NCBI RefSeq assembly: GCF_001469025.1
Contig: NZ_LNIZ01000002.1
Coordinates: 1 to 64,000, forward strand
Direction: 5' to 3'
From: Trueperella bernardiae
Lineage (GTDB): Bacteria > Actinomycetota > Actinomycetes > Actinomycetales > Actinomycetaceae
DNA length: 64,000 bases
Part shown: positions 35,413 to 44,048 of the stretch, piece by piece
Layout: the number at the start of each line of letters is the position of its first letter
Numbering within the stretch: position 1 is the first letter of the stretch
The notes under the pieces: model-generated
The model's database searches: none
What the model was told of the DNA's origin: nothing
What the model saw: only the letters and a program-made list of their open reading frames with translations
Made by a program: the position numbers and the translations under genes

Positions 35413-36914
35413 GCTTCTCCTTCTGCCGCAACGAAACGCGTTGCCAAATCCATGATGTTCTCCTGCGTGGCCTCGGCGTTGTCGAGGACCCCGGTCAGCC
35501 GGCCCTGGCACATGACGCCAATCCGGTGCGCCACGCGCTGCAGCTCGGCGATCTCAGAGGAGATGACCACGATGGCTTTCCCCTCCCCCGCCAGCGACTC
35601 CATCAGCCGATAAATGTCATCCTTCGCACCCACGTCCACGCCGCGGGTGGGCTCGTCGAAAATGAGGACGTCGCAGTCGCGGGCCACCCACTTGGCGATG
35701 ACCACCTTCTGCTGATTCCCGCCCGAGAGCGCCTTGACCTTCTGTTCCACCGACGGCGTGGCAATCGCCAGGTCATCCACCGAGCGCTCGGCCACCTCAC
35801 CAGCGAACGAGTCATCCACCACCCCGTGCCGCGACCACCGCGCCAGCGAGGGCAACGCCACATTCTGCGTCAGCGACTGCTCAAGCAGCAGCCCGTAATG
35901 CTTGCGGTCCTCCGACAGGTAGCCGATCCCTCCACGCACGGCCTCCTCCACCGTGGTGGCGAGCAGGGCCTTTCCGGCGACGACGACGTCGCCCGCCTCC
36001 TTGCCGTCCGCCCCGACGATCGCCCGCGCGGTTTCCGTCCGGCCCGCCCCCACCAGGCCGGCCAGGCCGAAGATCTCGCCCGCACGGACAGTGAAGGACA
36101 CGTCACGCACGAAACCAGCCGACAGGTTACGCACCTCCAACTTCGGCTCGCCACCCGGGTGGGGGTCCGGGCGGTGGGAGGTATCAATGACGCGGCCGAC
36201 CATGAGGGCAATCATGTCCTCACGCGTGAGGTCCGCGGTGGGGTGGGAGGCGACGATGACGCCATCGCGCAACACCGTGACCTGCGTGCACAGCTCCTGG
36301 ATCTCCTCCAAGCGGTGCGAAATGTAGATGACGGCGCGGTCGCCGCCCGCGATGAACTCGCGCACGATGGCGTAAAGCTGGGTGACCTCGTGCTCCGACA
36401 GCGCGGCGGTGGGCTCGTCCATGATGAGGATCCGGGCGTCCATCGACAACGCCTTCGCGATCTCTACCATCTGCTGGCCCGCGACCGTCAGGGTGCCGAG
36501 CCGGATCGTGGGGTCGATGTCCAGACCCACCCTTAGCAGGATGCCGCGGGCGCCGGCCGCCATAGCGGCGTCGTCGATGAAGGGACCCCGGCGCGGCTCG
36601 CGGCCAAAGTAAATGTTCTGGGCGACGCTCAGGTCAGCCATCAGGTTGAGCTCTTGGTGGATGAGCGCGATGCCGCGGCGCTGGGCGTCCAGCGGGCCGG
36701 CGATCGAGACCGGCTGGCCGTCGAGCAGCACCTGCCCGGCGTCGGCGTGCTCGATGCCGCCGAGGATCTTCATCAGCGTGGACTTACCCGCACCGTTTTC
36801 GCCCACGAGCGCGTGGATCTGGCCCGCGCGGAGCGAAAAGTCCACGCCGTCCAGCGCCTGCACCCCCGGGTAGCGCTTCGAGATCGAGCGCGCTTCGAGA
36901 AGCATATAACACAT
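35409..36914 (-). CDS. Rbs-type sugar ABC transporter ATP-binding protein
   Basis: A 501-residue tandem ATPase of the RbsA/MglA type. Half 1 has Walker A GENGAGKSTLMK and Walker B ILIMDEPTAALSE. Half 2 has the degenerate site GLVGAGRTETAR usual in this family, the signature LSGGNQQKVVIAKWV and DVLIFDEPTRGVDVGAK. First gene of the importer operon and divergent from the GntR regulator at 37107. Start choice: ATG 36914 or ATG 36905 (MLLEARS); neither has a strong ribosome site. Confidence 0.92.
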   Translation of the reverse strand: MCYMLLEARSISKRYPGVQALDGVDFSLRAGQIHALVGENGAGKSTLMKILGGIEHADAGQVLLDGQPVSIAGPLDAQRRGIALIHQELNLMADLSVAQNIYFGREPRRGPFIDDAAMAAGARGILLRVGLDIDPTIRLGTLTVAGQQMVEIAKALSMDARILIMDEPTAALSEHEVTQLYAIVREFIAGGDRAVIYISHRLEEIQELCTQVTVLRDGVIVASHPTADLTREDMIALMVGRVIDTSHRPDPHPGGEPKLEVRNLSAGFVRDVSFTVRAGEIFGLAGLVGAGRTETARAIVGADGKEAGDVVVAGKALLATTVEEAVRGGIGYLSEDRKHYGLLLEQSLTQNVALPSLARWSRHGVVDDSFAGEVAERSVDDLAIATPSVEQKVKALSGGNQQKVVIAKWVARDCDVLIFDEPTRGVDVGAKDDIYRLMESLAGEGKAIVVISSEIAELQRVAHRIGVMCQGRLTGVLDNAEATQENIMDLATRFVAAEGEA

Positions 36915-37010
36915 CCCAACTTAGGCGAGCTGCGAAGCGGAGGTGCCTCAACACCACATTTGTTTGGAATCATGCGGTTAAGGCACGCCGGAGCGCGGCT
37001 CATTCACGAA

Positions 37011-37026
37011 CATAGTCTACTCTATG
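37011..37026. promoter_or_regulatory. Candidate GntR operator in the rbs-type/gntR divergent region
   Basis: CATAG-TCTACT-CTATG is a perfect 5-bp inverted repeat between the divergent ATPase and regulator genes. The central GTCTACTC approaches the HutC-subfamily pattern GT.TA.AC. Site function is inferred from position. Confidence 0.4.
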
Positions 37027-37106
37027 TCATGACAAAGCCGTTTTCTAGGAGCGTCTCGCCGTGCGGCTAGAATGGGCTGAGAGACACATCGCAGGGAGGA
37101 GCTCAG

Positions 37107-38024
37107 ATGACTGACGCAGAGCGCGCCGAGGCGCGGGCGGCGGGCGCGGATGGCTCGGTGGTTGCGAGCTCGGACCGGGCAGGTGCGGCCGGCGTAGGAT
37201 CGGCGGGCCGGGGCGCGGGCGGCGCAGGCTCCGCGGGGCAGGGCGGCGTCGGCAGCCTGGAGGCGAGCAGCCGGACGTCGGGCGTGAGGTGGGAGCCCAC
37301 CGTCGTGCTTGACCGAACCTCCAGCCAGCCGCTCCACGCCCAGATTTCCGCACCGATCAAGCGCGCGATCCTCGAGGGGCACCTACTGCCGGGGACGAGG
37401 ATTGAAAACGAGGTGTCGATGTCGCGGAGGCTGAACGTCTCGCGGCCGACCACCCGCCAGGCGCTCCAGACCCTGGTGGATGCGGGGTTCCTGCTGCGGC
37501 GTCGTGGGGTGGGGACCGTGGTGGCCCCGCAGCCGAAGCGGCAGCTCATGCGCCTGCCGTCCCTGCACGAGGAGATCAAGGCGACCGGGCACGCCTCCAC
37601 CACCGAAATCCTCAACTACAACCACCGCCGCGCCACCGACGCCATCGCCGAACAGCTGGGCATACCGATCGACACGCCGGTCGTGGAGCTGGAGCGGCTA
37701 CGCAAGCGCGACGGCGTGCCCGTGGCGATCCTTTACAACTGGCTGCCCGCCAAGATCACCCCGCCGCGGGAAAAGCTCGAGGATCACGGGCTGTACGAGC
37801 TGCTGCGCGAAGCGGGGGTGGAGCCGACGTCGACCACGCAGTCTGTCGGCGCCGAACGCCCCGACCGGCGCGAGGCCAAACTGCTCGCCATCTCCCTGCG
37901 CGACCCCGTCCTCACCATCGACCGCACCGCCTTCGACCCCAGCGGGCACATCATCGAGTGGGGGTTCCATATCTATCGAGCAGATTTGTATAGGTACGAA
38001 TCGACCGTGTTCGCCCAGGCGTAG
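37107..38024 (+). CDS. GntR family (HutC/UTRA) transcriptional regulator
   Basis: A 305-residue regulator. Residues 1-60 are an Ala/Gly-rich low-complexity tail. A GntR winged helix follows at about 65-135 (LHAQISAPIKRAILEGHLLPGTRI, SRPTTRQALQTLVDAG), then a UTRA effector domain to the end (RLPSLHEEIKATG, VELERLRKRDGVPVAI, IEWGFHIYRADLYRYE). GGGAGGAG precedes the ATG and TAGAAT at 37068-37073 is a likely -10. It probably represses the divergent sugar importer; the ligand would be its sugar or a phosphorylated form. Confidence 0.88.
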   Translation: MTDAERAEARAAGADGSVVASSDRAGAAGVGSAGRGAGGAGSAGQGGVGSLEASSRTSGVRWEPTVVLDRTSSQPLHAQISAPIKRAILEGHLLPGTRIENEVSMSRRLNVSRPTTRQALQTLVDAGFLLRRRGVGTVVAPQPKRQLMRLPSLHEEIKATGHASTTEILNYNHRRATDAIAEQLGIPIDTPVVELERLRKRDGVPVAILYNWLPAKITPPREKLEDHGLYELLREAGVEPTSTTQSVGAERPDRREAKLLAISLRDPVLTIDRTAFDPSGHIIEWGFHIYRADLYRYESTVFAQA

Positions 38025-38083
38025 GCGGGTGGGCCGCGCCGGGCGCCGATAATCCGCGTCCCCAGCCCTGGTTCCCAGCGGCG

Positions 38084-38160
38084 CCGACACAACTCGTGAA
38101 CCTGAGAGCGACCTCGCCCACATAGCAATCGCCAGCCGGTATATTCACGACTTCTGTCGG
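38084..38160. repeat. Dispersed 77-bp repeat (family 1), copy B
   Basis: This copy is inverted relative to A and C. Its reverse complement begins CCGACAGAAGTCGTGAA and ends GTTGTGTCGG. It lies between the gntR stop and the App1-like gene, 63 bp before the latter's ATG. Confidence 0.8.
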
Positions 38161-38223
38161 GCACCCCGCCCTCGCATTGCCGCCGCCCTCGCACTGCCAG
38201 CCCGACCCTTGTAGGCTGGAGCT

Positions 38224-39324
38224 ATGGCTCTGGCTGATGTGGTCCGCAACTTTGAAGACGGCGCGAACAGGCGCAACACCGTGCGCTTGCGCGAGCGCGG
38301 ATGGGAGCCGCGGCTGACCGGCTACGCCGGCTGGGGCTCGGTGCACGCGGCGAAGGTGCTAGCCCGCGCTACGATGGCCGACCCCAACGACTCCCAGCCC
38401 TTCAAGCTTCCCTTCCTGCCGAAGTCGATGCACTCGCTGACCTCCCCGCAAATGTCCGGCCTGGCGAAACTCGCCACGCAGAACGCGGAGAAGGCCCAGC
38501 GCGGGTGGCGCCAGTTTTTCACCACGCAGGTGGGCTTCCTCCCGGTCACGGTGCAGCTTGGCAACCGCACGATTAAGACGCGCACGGACCGCTCCGGCTA
38601 CGTCGACCTCCTCATCGAAGATCACGGCCTCGCCCCCGGCTGGCACGAAGCCACCCTGACCCCGGCCGCGGGCGAGCCGATCACGGCGCCAGTGATGATC
38701 GTGGCGAACCAGGTCACCACCGGCCTGATCTCAGACATCGACGACACGATCGTCGTCACCTGGCTACCCCGCTCGATGCTCGCGGCCTACAACTCCTTCG
38801 TCCTGCACACGGACATGCGCCAGCCCGTGCCCGGCATGGCCGACTTCTACCACGCCCTCCTCGAGCCGACGCCGGACGCGCCCGTCTTCTACCTGTCCAC
38901 CGGCGCGTGGAACGTCTACTCGACGATGCTGAGTTTCATCCAGCACAACGCGTTGCCGATCGGCCCGATGCTCCTCACCGACTGGGGCCCCACCCCCACC
39001 GGCCTGTTCCGCTCCGGCCAGGAACACAAGAAAACCCAGCTGCGCAACTTGCTCATCATGTTCCCCAACATCTCGTGGTACTTGGTGGGCGACGACGGTC
39101 AGCACGACCCCCTCATCTACGACGAGCTCGCCCGCGCCTACCCGCGCCGCGTTCGCGGTATCGCGCTACGCACGCTCAACCCCGTGGAGCAGGTGCTCTC
39201 CCACGGCACCACGGAGGCCACGGCATTGCACCGCGAGGAGTCGGACCTTGAGGACGACGGCGTCCCCATCATTCGCGGCGAAGACGGGTACGCGCTGCTG
39301 GGTCAGGTGGAGCGCTTCCGGTAG
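38224..39324 (+). CDS. App1-like phosphatidate phosphatase domain protein
   Basis: A 366-residue protein whose C-terminal half is the App1 catalytic domain (DUF2183, HAD superfamily). ISDIDDTIV (Asp171-Thr175) carries the DxDxT nucleophile, FYLSTGAWNVYSTM the second motif, HKKTQLRNLL the Lys and VGDDGQHDP the acidic metal site. Yeast App1 is a phosphatidate phosphatase; bacterial homologues are uncharacterised. Residues 100-165 form a beta-rich N-terminal module usual in bacterial members. No signal peptide or membrane helix is visible, so it is presumably cytoplasmic. TAGGCT ends 6 bp before the ATG, with GGAGCT between, so the mRNA may be nearly leaderless. Confidence 0.85.
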   Translation: MALADVVRNFEDGANRRNTVRLRERGWEPRLTGYAGWGSVHAAKVLARATMADPNDSQPFKLPFLPKSMHSLTSPQMSGLAKLATQNAEKAQRGWRQFFTTQVGFLPVTVQLGNRTIKTRTDRSGYVDLLIEDHGLAPGWHEATLTPAAGEPITAPVMIVANQVTTGLISDIDDTIVVTWLPRSMLAAYNSFVLHTDMRQPVPGMADFYHALLEPTPDAPVFYLSTGAWNVYSTMLSFIQHNALPIGPMLLTDWGPTPTGLFRSGQEHKKTQLRNLLIMFPNISWYLVGDDGQHDPLIYDELARAYPRRVRGIALRTLNPVEQVLSHGTTEATALHREESDLEDDGVPIIRGEDGYALLGQVERFR

Positions 39325-39349
39325 GTGACACGCGCAGGCCGTCCCTTGA

Positions 39350-39405
39350 CGGGACGAAATGAGCCGTATCTTCGTATATGCGTAGATACGGCTGAAATCG
39401 TCCCG
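39350..39405. repeat. Palindromic repeat family 2, copy 3
   Basis: A 56-bp palindromic element starts 25 bp beyond the App1-like gene: arms CGGGACGA...TCGTCCCG, inner arms GAGCCGTATCT/AGATACGGCT, central CGTATATGCG. It lies between convergent genes and may double as a bidirectional terminator. Confidence 0.8.
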
Positions 39406-39482
39406 CGAAGGGCGCGGGTGCGGTTCAGCCTGGCGGGGCACGCCCGCCCGGGAGCGCCCGCCCGAGCCGCCCAGCCGCCCGG

Positions 39483-40454
39483 CTAGAAACCCCGCGGCTG
39501 GGAGTTGCGCACGATCCGTTCGCCCATGTCGGCGAGCTGGCCGCTGCTCATGCCGGGCCAGCCGTGCACCGATTCCTTCCAGGCCGCTGGGATCGCGCTT
39601 TCGCCCCATCGGGCGCCAAGCAGCGCACCCACAATAGCCGCCACCGTGTCCGTATCCCCGCCCAGCTTGACCGCCCGGCGCAGCCCGTCGTACATCGCGG
39701 CCTCCCCGAAGTAGTCCTGGGTGGCCTTCACGGCGAACCACGCGCACTGCAACGCCGACACCGCCGAGCTATTCGTCCGCGGGTTGACCAGCCCCGATTC
39801 GGCGTCGGTAATCCAGTCCTCCCACTTCGGGCGCGACTCGGCGAGTAGCAGGTCCATGCCCGCCCGCACGTCAAGCACCCCGTCGATCACGGCCACGCGC
39901 ATCGCCTCAGCCCACAGCACGCACGCCTCCTCGACCTCGCGGTCGTCGTGCGTGAGGGATGCGATGCTGCGAGCCGCCCGCGCGGTGGCGTCGCGGTCCC
40001 ACAGGAATGCGATCCCAATCGGCGCGATCCTACCGAGCGCTGCGTTGCCCGCCGCCCGCTCAGTGTTCGCCGAGTACTCGCGCGCGGCCTGCCGCAGCCG
40101 GTCAGACACGTCGCCCGTCAACCGCGACGCATTAAGCAACACCGCGCGGGTTTGGATGCCGATGTCAGTGGCGCCATCGTGCATCCAGTTGATGAAGTTC
40201 TGGCCAATCTCGTCGTGAGCCCGGTCCGACGTGAGGCTGAGCCCGGAGTCCGCCACGGACGCGATGCAGATCGCCATCTGCGTGTCGTCGCTCCATTCGG
40301 CCGGTTCGTACGGGCCGAGCCCGCCGCCGAGCATCTGCGGGTCATCCGTTCCGCGCGTGAATTCGTACGGCACGCCGAGCGCGTCTCCGCACGCGGAGGC
40401 CAGGAGCGCCCCGCGCCCGCGGTCGACCATCAAATCAGTGAGCACATAGTCCAT
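39483..40454 (-). CDS. ADP-ribosylglycohydrolase family protein
   Basis: A 323-residue all-helical DraG/ARH-type hydrolase that removes ADP-ribose from proteins, nucleic acids or small molecules. The two metal-binding regions are present: SDDTQMAICIA after ACGDALGVPYEF near the N-terminus, and GGDTDTVAAIVGALLGARWG near the C-terminus. GGAGG lies 6 bp before the ATG. No partner ADP-ribosyltransferase or nitrogenase gene is nearby, so the target is unknown. Convergent with the App1-like gene. Confidence 0.88.
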   Translation of the reverse strand: MDYVLTDLMVDRGRGALLASACGDALGVPYEFTRGTDDPQMLGGGLGPYEPAEWSDDTQMAICIASVADSGLSLTSDRAHDEIGQNFINWMHDGATDIGIQTRAVLLNASRLTGDVSDRLRQAAREYSANTERAAGNAALGRIAPIGIAFLWDRDATARAARSIASLTHDDREVEEACVLWAEAMRVAVIDGVLDVRAGMDLLLAESRPKWEDWITDAESGLVNPRTNSSAVSALQCAWFAVKATQDYFGEAAMYDGLRRAVKLGGDTDTVAAIVGALLGARWGESAIPAAWKESVHGWPGMSSGQLADMGERIVRNSQPRGF

Positions 40455-40618
40455 GGGGCACCTCCGTCGGTTTCCCCCAGCTTACCCCGATCATCACGAC
40501 GTGGGTGGGCTGGCTCACGTTTTGACCGGCCTAGGCCGCGGCGCCTAGTCGGCTCGTGCGCGAAGTCTGGCGGCCGGGCTCTGCCTGCCGGGGCTCAACG
40601 CCTGGCCGCCGTCGCCGG

Positions 40619-40918
40619 CTACTGGGGGTCGACCTTAACGGCCTCCACCGTGATCTCGTCCTCGACGCGCGGATCGTCCTGGCGGACCTTCTCCTTCACC
40701 GCGTCGGTGGCCTCGTGCAGCTTCTCCGAGGCGAGGTTCTGCGCCTGTTGGAACGTGTCGGCCGCCTGGTGGCGGACCTTCGAGCGACCATCACGCACCA
40801 CGTTCGAATCCCACACGCGCTTCGTCCCAGTCTTAATTTGCTCGTAGCGCTCACGGCCCGCCCGCGCGCCCAGCACGTACGCGATCGCGCCCACGGTCAC
40901 AGTCCTCAAGAAACCCAT
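40619..40918 (-). CDS. Small YtxH-like protein
   Basis: A 99-residue protein. A short hydrophobic, Gly-rich N-terminus (MGFLRTVTVGAIAYVLGARA) is followed by GRERYEQIKTGTKRVWDS and a long charged, probably coiled helix (TFQQAQNLASEKLHEATDAVKEKV), then an acidic tail. This resembles small actinobacterial YtxH-type envelope proteins of unknown function. The gene stands alone, 164 bp downstream of the start of the ADP-ribosylglycohydrolase gene; AAC-GAAGGGGG precedes the ATG. Confidence 0.7.
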   Translation of the reverse strand: MGFLRTVTVGAIAYVLGARAGRERYEQIKTGTKRVWDSNVVRDGRSKVRHQAADTFQQAQNLASEKLHEATDAVKEKVRQDDPRVEDEITVEAVKVDPQ

Positions 40919-41001
40919 GGTTCCCCCTTCGTTAGTTTTTCTCCAGCATAACGACGCCGACCCTCCCCGGCCGCCCGATATGCGGTGCGCTGAATCCGCG
41001 C

Positions 41002-42027
41002 CTAGTCCCCAGCCGGCGCCAACCGCACGATGATCCCGCGATGATCGCTGCCGCCGGCGGGCACGCCGACGGCCTCCACCCCGCGGTAGCTGCCGTCGGT
41101 GACCACGCGATCAATCGGCGTGGTCAGTAGCGCGGGCAGGTTGGACGGCCACGTGCCAAGACCGCCGGCGCCTGCCTCGATGCGGGCGTCGGCGCAGTCC
41201 GCCCCGAGCGTCATCTGATGATCCACGGTCGAATTGAAGTCACCAGCCATGATCACCGGCCCGCTAGCACACTGGCTGTAAATCGCGGAAATATCGGACT
41301 TCCAGCGGCCCATATGCGCGAGGACGGGAGCAAACGGGTGCACGCCGATAATCTTGGGCCCCTGCCCGTTTGCCGGCACCACCATGACTGTCGAACCCGG
41401 CAACCCCTCCGGCTCCACCTGCGCGTACTCCCCGAGCGAGTCGGAAATAAGCACCACCGTGGACTCAAACTCCGTGGCGTAGCGGTCAGTGCCCGTGTCG
41501 AACTGATGGAAGTCCAGCCCACGCTCGGCCAGTAGCCCCACGAGCTCCTCGCCGCGTGCCGTGGCCGTCTCCGTCAACACGAGCACATCCACGCCGTTCC
41601 TCACCACCGACGCGGCCAGATCCTCCATATCCACCGACCCTCCGAGCGTATTGAACGACAAAACCGTGACCTCGCCATTACCTGCGCCTGCCACCGTGAC
41701 CCCGCGGTCCGGTTTCAACTGCTCCGGCGATTCAATCCCCCGCGCATACACCGTGCCCCCATGGAAGATCGCCATCACCAGGTACGCTACGGCCGTGGCC
41801 AGCGCAATCCGCCCCGAGTCCACTAGCCTGCGCCGGATGCCCGCAAAACTAAAGAGGAAGATCGCCACACCGAAGAACACAATTGCCAGCCACACCCGCA
41901 AAGCCATGACCTGCGCCATCGGCGTGTCAAGCACCCAATTTTCGGCACCCGGCAGCAGGTCCGGCCGCAACGTCAGCGCGCCCACTGCCACAAAAACGGC
42001 CGCCAGGAATCCCCACACGTACTTCAT
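41002..42027 (-). CDS. Membrane-anchored endonuclease/exonuclease/phosphatase (EEP) family protein
   Basis: A 341-residue protein with three predicted N-terminal helices (residues 3-20, 43-65, 75-95) and an extracytoplasmic EEP domain from about 115. The domain shows VLSFNTLGG, DVLVLTETA, IIGVHPFAP, PVIMAGDFNS and the terminal GGSDHRGIIVRL, which are the metal and catalytic His/Asp motifs. EEP proteins cleave phosphodiesters of nucleic acids or phospholipids. The outside-facing topology suggests a secreted nuclease-like or sphingomyelinase-like activity, but substrate is not known. No operon partner. Confidence 0.85.
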   Translation of the reverse strand: MKYVWGFLAAVFVAVGALTLRPDLLPGAENWVLDTPMAQVMALRVWLAIVFFGVAIFLFSFAGIRRRLVDSGRIALATAVAYLVMAIFHGGTVYARGIESPEQLKPDRGVTVAGAGNGEVTVLSFNTLGGSVDMEDLAASVVRNGVDVLVLTETATARGEELVGLLAERGLDFHQFDTGTDRYATEFESTVVLISDSLGEYAQVEPEGLPGSTVMVVPANGQGPKIIGVHPFAPVLAHMGRWKSDISAIYSQCASGPVIMAGDFNSTVDHQMTLGADCADARIEAGAGGLGTWPSNLPALLTTPIDRVVTDGSYRGVEAVGVPAGGSDHRGIIVRLAPAGD

Positions 42028-42252
42028 TAGGCTCCCCTCGTCTCCGAGCCTTCATCCTAGTGGCCGCCTCCGACAATTCTGCGAAGCGGCCAGGCGTGGG
42101 GTCGAGCGCGCCCAGCCCATCAGGCCCGGCCCTAGCGCATCAGATTAGACGCCGCTCGCACGATGCCGTGCCGATCCGCGTCCGACTCCGGCACGCGGCG
42201 AAACCAGGGCCCGGGGGAACCGGCAGCCGGGCGCTGCCACGCCGACGCGCAA

Positions 42253-42295
42253 GAGGGCCCGGGGGCCGGCACACCATGCCGGCCCCCGGGCCCTC
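42253..42295 (-). terminator. Very strong GC hairpin downstream of kdgK
   Basis: A 19-bp perfect stem (42253-42271 with 42277-42295, GAGGGCCCGGGGGCCGGCA) has a 5-nt loop. It starts 15 bp beyond the kdgK stop at the end of the uronate operon. Only TTGCG follows on the - strand, so there is no U-tract. A terminator or 3' stabiliser is the likely role. Confidence 0.7.
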
Positions 42296-42309
42296 CGCCA
42301 ACGTGGCGT

Positions 42310-43407
42310 TTAGCGCTGCACGCGAGCGCTACCGCCCGCCACCAGGCGCTCCACCTCTTCGAGCGACGCCATCGTGGTGTCACCCGGGGTGGTCATGGCA
42401 AGCGCACCGTGGGCCGCACCATATTCGACGGCCTCGCGCACGTTGCCTTTCTCCATGATCCCGTAGATGAGGCCGGAGGCGAAGGAGTCGCCGCCACCCA
42501 CGCGGTCGAGGATCTCGAGGTTGTCACGCTGGGTGGCCTTGACGAACCCGTCCTCACGGCTCCATGCCACGGCGGACCAGTTGTTAATCGTGGCTGTCTT
42601 GACTTCGCGCATCGTGGTGCCGATCGCCTGGAAGTTCGGGTAGGCGGCCGACGCCTTCTCGATCATCTTGCGGAAGGACTCCACCTCAAGGTTGTCGAGG
42701 TTTTCGTTCGCGCCTTCGATCTCGAAGCCGAGGGAGGCGGTGAAGTCCTCCTCGTTGCCGATCATCACGTCCACGTACTTGGCCAGCTCGCGGTTGACCT
42801 CGCGCGCCTTGTCGAGCCCGCCGAAGGCATTCCACAGGGAGGGGCGGTAGTTGAGGTCGTAAGAGACGATGGTGCCGTACTTCTTCGCGGCCTTCATCGC
42901 GGCCTTGGCCACCTCGGCTGTGGACTCGGACAGCGCGGCGAAGATGCCACCGGTGTGGAGCCAGCGCACGCCGAGCTCGCCGAACAGGTGATCCCAGTCC
43001 ACGTCGCCCGGCTGCATCTGCGACACGGCGGTATTCCCACGATCCGAGGTGCCGACCGCGCCGCGCACGCCATACCCGCGCTCGGTGAAGTTCAGCCCGT
43101 TACGCACGGTCCGGCCGATGCCGTCGGAGGGAACCCACTTGATGAACTGGGTGTCAAGCCCGCCGGTGAGGATGCAGTCCTCGAGCAGGCGGCCCACCTC
43201 ATCGCGCACAAGCGCGGTGACGATGGCCCCACGCTTGCCGAAGCAGCGGCGCAGGCCGCGGGCCACGTTGTACTCGCCGCCGCCTTCTGAGGCCGCGAAC
43301 AAGCGGGTGGTACGAATGCGGCCCTCGCCCGGGTCCAGGCGGAGCATCACCTCGCCGAGCGAGACGATGTCGTAGGCACACTCTTCTACGGGACGCAGCT
43401 TAATCAT
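42310..43407 (-). CDS. kdgK: 2-dehydro-3-deoxygluconokinase
   Basis: A 365-residue PfkB family kinase that makes KDPG from KDG. Landmarks: YDIVSLGEVMLRLDPGEGRI, ASEGGGEYNVARGLRRCFG, VSYDLNYRPSLW and RVGGGDSFASGLIYG with the catalytic Asp. Its start overlaps the eda stop by 4 bp. Identity as KDG kinase rather than another PfkB kinase rests on the operon: it follows uxuB, uxuA and eda. Confidence 0.9.
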   Translation of the reverse strand: MIKLRPVEECAYDIVSLGEVMLRLDPGEGRIRTTRLFAASEGGGEYNVARGLRRCFGKRGAIVTALVRDEVGRLLEDCILTGGLDTQFIKWVPSDGIGRTVRNGLNFTERGYGVRGAVGTSDRGNTAVSQMQPGDVDWDHLFGELGVRWLHTGGIFAALSESTAEVAKAAMKAAKKYGTIVSYDLNYRPSLWNAFGGLDKAREVNRELAKYVDVMIGNEEDFTASLGFEIEGANENLDNLEVESFRKMIEKASAAYPNFQAIGTTMREVKTATINNWSAVAWSREDGFVKATQRDNLEILDRVGGGDSFASGLIYGIMEKGNVREAVEYGAAHGALAMTTPGDTTMASLEEVERLVAGGSARVQR

Positions 43408-44048
43408 GATCGCAACTCCTTGACTCGCGAGGAGGCCTCCTGCGAGAGCTTAGTAATTGTGTCGAATTCCTTGTTTGTGATGAGGTCTCGCTTGATCATC
43501 CATGATCCAGAGACGGAGGCGATGGCGGGGTCGGCCAGCCACTCGCTGAGGTTTGCAAGGTTCACGCCGCCCGACGGCACGAACGCCGTGTTCGGAAACG
43601 GTCCGCGCAGCGCCTTGACCATCTTCAGCCCGCCGGCCTCCCCGCCGGGGAAGAACTTAACGGCGGTGGCGCCCACCTCGAGCGCCATCATCACCTCGGT
43701 GGCGGTCTGCACGCCGGGCAGGTAGGGGATGTCGCGCTCAGCGGCCACCTCGGCCACGCCCCTGCTGAACCCGGGCGAGACGAAGAACTTCGCGCCCATG
43801 TCCGCGGCGCGCTCGGCCTGCTCGCGGTTGAGCACGGTGCCCGCGCCCACGGTCATGCCCTCAACGGCGCTCATTGCCTTGATCGCGTCCGGCCCGGCCT
43901 GTGTCCGGAACGTCACCTCGGCGCAGTGGATGCCACCCGCCACGAGGGCGCGGCCGGCGTCGACGGCGTCGACGGCGTCGTCGATCACGACGACGGGCAC
44001 GATCGGGTTGGCCTTAAGGAAGGGCAGTGCGTCAGGGATCTGTACCAT
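43404..44048 (-). CDS. eda: KDPG/KHG aldolase
   Basis: A 214-residue class I aldolase that splits KDPG into pyruvate and glyceraldehyde 3-phosphate. GGIHCAEVTFRTQ, GAGTVLNREQAERA, FFVSPGF, YLPGVQTATEVM and AVKFFPGGEAGG are family segments; the Schiff-base Lys is in VKFFP (Lys131). I chose ATG 44048, which shares its A with the uxuA stop (TAATG). The frame continues upstream but only through uxuA. A DAVDAVDAG run (residues 24-32) is a short coding repeat. Confidence 0.93.
   Translation of the reverse strand: MVQIPDALPFLKANPIVPVVVIDDAVDAVDAGRALVAGGIHCAEVTFRTQAGPDAIKAMSAVEGMTVGAGTVLNREQAERAADMGAKFFVSPGFSRGVAEVAAERDIPYLPGVQTATEVMMALEVGATAVKFFPGGEAGGLKMVKALRGPFPNTAFVPSGGVNLANLSEWLADPAIASVSGSWMIKRDLITNKEFDTITKLSQEASSRVKELRS

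Noticed and set aside
41002-42027. Acid sphingomyelinase/toxin-like role for the EEP-family protein
   Set aside because: The EEP fold and membrane helices are clear, but nothing in the sequence separates nuclease from phospholipase activity.
43945-43990. Short tandem GTCGACGGC repeat
   Set aside because: It lies within eda and encodes DAVDAVDAG in a conserved part of the aldolase; no separate function is needed.
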